A DNA stretch of 21,961 nt from Ruminococcus sp. UBA4240 (GTDB lineage: Bacteria > Bacillota > Clostridia > Oscillospirales > Ruminococcaceae): the NCBI GenBank assembly GCA_002395525.1, contig DGXE01000021.1, positions 1-21,961 on the forward strand, read 5' to 3'. Under the pieces are notes generated by a model. The model did not search any database. It was not told where the DNA came from and saw only the letters and a list, made by a program, of their open reading frames with translations. Below are positions 20,391-21,961 of the stretch, in pieces. The position numbers were made by a program, and so were the translations under genes. Each line of letters starts with the position of its first letter. The stretch's first letter is position 1.

Positions 20391-21084
20391 CCTCTTCCTC
20401 GGATTCAAACTTATAGCCTACGCCCCAGACAGTCTTCAGTGCCCACTTGTCCGAAACGCCCTCCAGCTTTTCACGCAGACGCTTGATGTGTACGTCTATG
20501 GTTCTGGAGTCGCCGTAATATTCAAATCCCCATACTTCGTCAAGAAGCTGATCTCTGGTATATACCCTGTTGGGATTGGAAGCCAGGTAGAACAGGAGCT
20601 CCAGCTCCTTGGGAGGAGTATCCAGCACCTTGCCGTTCACCTTAAGCTCGTATCTGGTCATGTTGACCACCAGCTTGTCATACTTGACTTCCTTTACCTC
20701 GCTCTCGGAGGAGGACTGGCTGATGCGGCGGCTCACGGCCTTTATCCTTGCTACGACTTCCTTTGCATCAAAGGGCTTTACCACATAGTCATCAGCGCCC
20801 AGCTCCAGACCCAGCACCTTGTCGAATGTCTCTGACTTGGCGGTGATCATGATTATGGGCACATTGGATTTCTTCCTTATCTCCCTGCATACCTGCCAGC
20901 CGTCAAGGCCGGGGAGCATAATGTCAAGGAGAACTATATCGGGCTTTAAGGCGTTGAACTTTGCCACAGCCTCATCCCCGTCGTGGGAGATCATTACTCC
21001 GTATCCTTCTTTTTCCAGATAGAGCTTGAGAAGCTCGCAGATGTTGTTGTCATCGTCAACTACAAGTACCTTACCCAGTGACAT
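20383..21084 (-). CDS. OmpR/PhoB-family response regulator
   Basis: The 233-residue protein has a receiver domain with acidic DDD at 10-12, phospho-acceptor D54 in IVLLDIMLPGLDG, T81 and K103 in VVKPFDA. A winged-helix DNA-binding domain follows, with TPPKELELLFYLASNPNRV, the recognition region SRTIDVHIKRLREKLEG and the wing VWGVGYKF. The frame runs on to 21129, but the ATG at 21082-21084 has AGGAGGG six bases upstream and begins at the receiver domain. It is the first gene of a two-gene operon with the kinase and should be phosphorylated by it. Targets are unknown. Confidence 0.96.
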   Translation of the reverse strand: MSLGKVLVVDDDNNICELLKLYLEKEGYGVMISHDGDEAVAKFNALKPDIVLLDIMLPGLDGWQVCREIRKKSNVPIIMITAKSETFDKVLGLELGADDYVVKPFDAKEVVARIKAVSRRISQSSSESEVKEVKYDKLVVNMTRYELKVNGKVLDTPPKELELLFYLASNPNRVYTRDQLLDEVWGFEYYGDSRTIDVHIKRLREKLEGVSDKWALKTVWGVGYKFESEEEDA

Positions 21085-21155
21085 AAGGATCCCTCCTGCA
21101 TCGTGATGTTTTCGCTTGCTGTTCCACATTGATGGGTCACAATCTACTCGTTTAC

Positions 21156-21161
21156 ATTATA
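21156..21161 (-). promoter_or_regulatory. Possible -10 element of the two-component operon
   Basis: A perfect TATAAT lies on the minus strand about 72 bp upstream of the regulator start, but I find no good -35 at 16-18 bp. Such a promoter often needs an activator. TTTACAAAT occurs twice on the minus strand in the AT-rich 21170-21280 stretch; these could be binding sites. No gene is visible in 21085-21306. Confidence 0.4.
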
Positions 21162-21273
21162 TAACATATACGTCACAAAGACATTAAATTTGTGTTTCCT
21201 AATTATTACCAATTTGTAAATTTAACAAATTTTCCCTTTATTCTTTAAGACAAGCTAAAATAATTTTAATATT

Positions 21274-21294
21274 TGTAAAGAGCAGGGCTTTACA
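21274..21294 (-). terminator. Weak terminator-like hairpin after the esterase gene
   Basis: TGTAAAG and CTTTACA form a perfect 7-bp stem with a 7-nt loop about 13 nt past the esterase stop on the minus strand. What follows is AT-rich but not a T-run, so intrinsic termination is uncertain. Confidence 0.35.
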
Positions 21295-21306
21295 CCATCT
21301 CAGATC

Positions 21307-21961
21307 TTAACCTATCTTTTCCTTTATAAAGTCCGCAAGCTTCTGGGCTGCCTTTGTGTGGGTGGCTTCGGAGGGGTGCCAGTCTGCGGCAATGCCGTCT
21401 GCCTCCACCTGGGTATCAAATCTCAGGCAGGCTATTTTTTCATCGCCGCTTTCGGGGATGTACTGGTCGTTTATGGCATACTCGATGAAGGGGTAGAGAT
21501 CCGCCCCCATTATCCCCAGAGAGCACACGATATAGGCATCCGGGTGCTCCTCCCTTATGTGCTTTACAAACTCCACATAGCTGTCGGTGAAGTCAAAGAG
21601 GCGCTCCTCCTCCTGCTTTGTCCAGGAGTTGTCGTTGGTGCCCAGGTTGATGACCACCACATCCGGCTCGAATGCCGTGCTGTCCCACTCTATGGACTGG
21701 GGCTGCATCCCGTCGGAGAAATTGCCGTAGGAATAGCCCGCCAGGTCATATATCTTCGGTATCACCTGGTTCTTCTGCTGTGTCTTGCCGTCTGAATATC
21801 CTGAGATGATGCCCCAGCCGCTCATGGACACAAGGCTGTAGTCCGCATCAAGAAGCTCGGCTGTCTTGCAGGCATATGCCTTGGTGCAGTCCTCGGTGGA
21901 GGTGGCAAAGTGATGGCTCCTGTCAAGGTCGTCCACACCGTAGCCGCAGGTGATGGAATCC
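21307..21961 (-). CDS. SGNH-family esterase, CE2-like (5' end outside window)
   Basis: The frame is open to the window edge and begins inside the block I motif: GDSITCGYGV, with the catalytic serine codon at 21955-21957. Further blocks are VVVINLGTNDNSW (oxyanion-hole Asn) and DWHPSEATH with the catalytic Asp-His near the end. GDSITCGYG, INLGTND and DWHPS together match carbohydrate esterase family 2, which removes acetyl groups from plant polysaccharides such as xylan. An N-terminal jelly-roll domain and signal peptide would lie beyond position 21961. The GTG at 21934-21936 is not the start, because the frame and motif continue upstream of it. Confidence 0.85.
   Translation of the reverse strand, partial: DSITCGYGVDDLDRSHHFATSTEDCTKAYACKTAELLDADYSLVSMSGWGIISGYSDGKTQQKNQVIPKIYDLAGYSYGNFSDGMQPQSIEWDSTAFEPDVVVINLGTNDNSWTKQEEERLFDFTDSYVEFVKHIREEHPDAYIVCSLGIMGADLYPFIEYAINDQYIPESGDEKIACLRFDTQVEADGIAADWHPSEATHTKAAQKLADFIKEKIG

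Overview
The window looks like a chromosome segment of a gut or rumen Firmicute of the Ruminococcus type (Oscillospiraceae). Three things point there: the Firmicute gene order secY-adk-map-KOW-infA-rpmJ; zinc-type S14 and a four-cysteine adenylate kinase lid; and secreted proteins of the kind common in ruminococci (a repeat protein with a clostridial-type C-terminal domain, and a CE2-like SGNH esterase). The genus is inferred, not proven. I see no insertion sequence, CRISPR array, integrase or prophage.

Positions 1-13300 (minus strand) hold almost the whole S10-spc-alpha ribosomal supercluster, transcribed right to left: rpsJ-rplC-rplD-rplW-rplB-rpsS-rplV-rpsC-rplP-rpmC-rpsQ, then rplN-rplX-rplE-rpsN-rpsH-rplF-rplR-rpsE-rpmD-rplO-secY-adk-map, a KOW-domain gene, infA, and the first codons of rpmJ. 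Most genes abut or overlap. The exceptions carry signals. A promoter and a leader of about 290 nt, with an intrinsic terminator and a possible competing pairing, precede rpsJ. A 249-bp gap with a near-consensus promoter and a structured leader precedes rplN. Both leaders share a 21-nt motif with 18 identical positions. Several other gaps contain compact hairpins, including three in a row between rplB and rpsS.

Positions 13300-16241 (plus strand) carry an 869-residue secreted protein with fifteen aromatic-rich repeats of 43-45 residues and a C-terminal beta-rich domain. It has its own promoter, two abutting palindromes just upstream, and a strong terminator. Its function is unknown, and it is the most novel-looking gene here.

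Positions 16275-21961 are ordinary mixed chromosome: a cyclase/kynurenine-formamidase-like gene (-), tRNA-Ser(CGA) with promoter and terminator (+), a 4'-phosphopantetheinyl transferase (-), a small SCP2-like protein with an Ala/Lys/Thr tail (-), an orphan AraC-type HTH remnant (+), an OmpR/PhoB-type response regulator with its translationally coupled membrane histidine kinase (-), and the 3' part of a CE2-like SGNH esterase (-, cut by the window edge).
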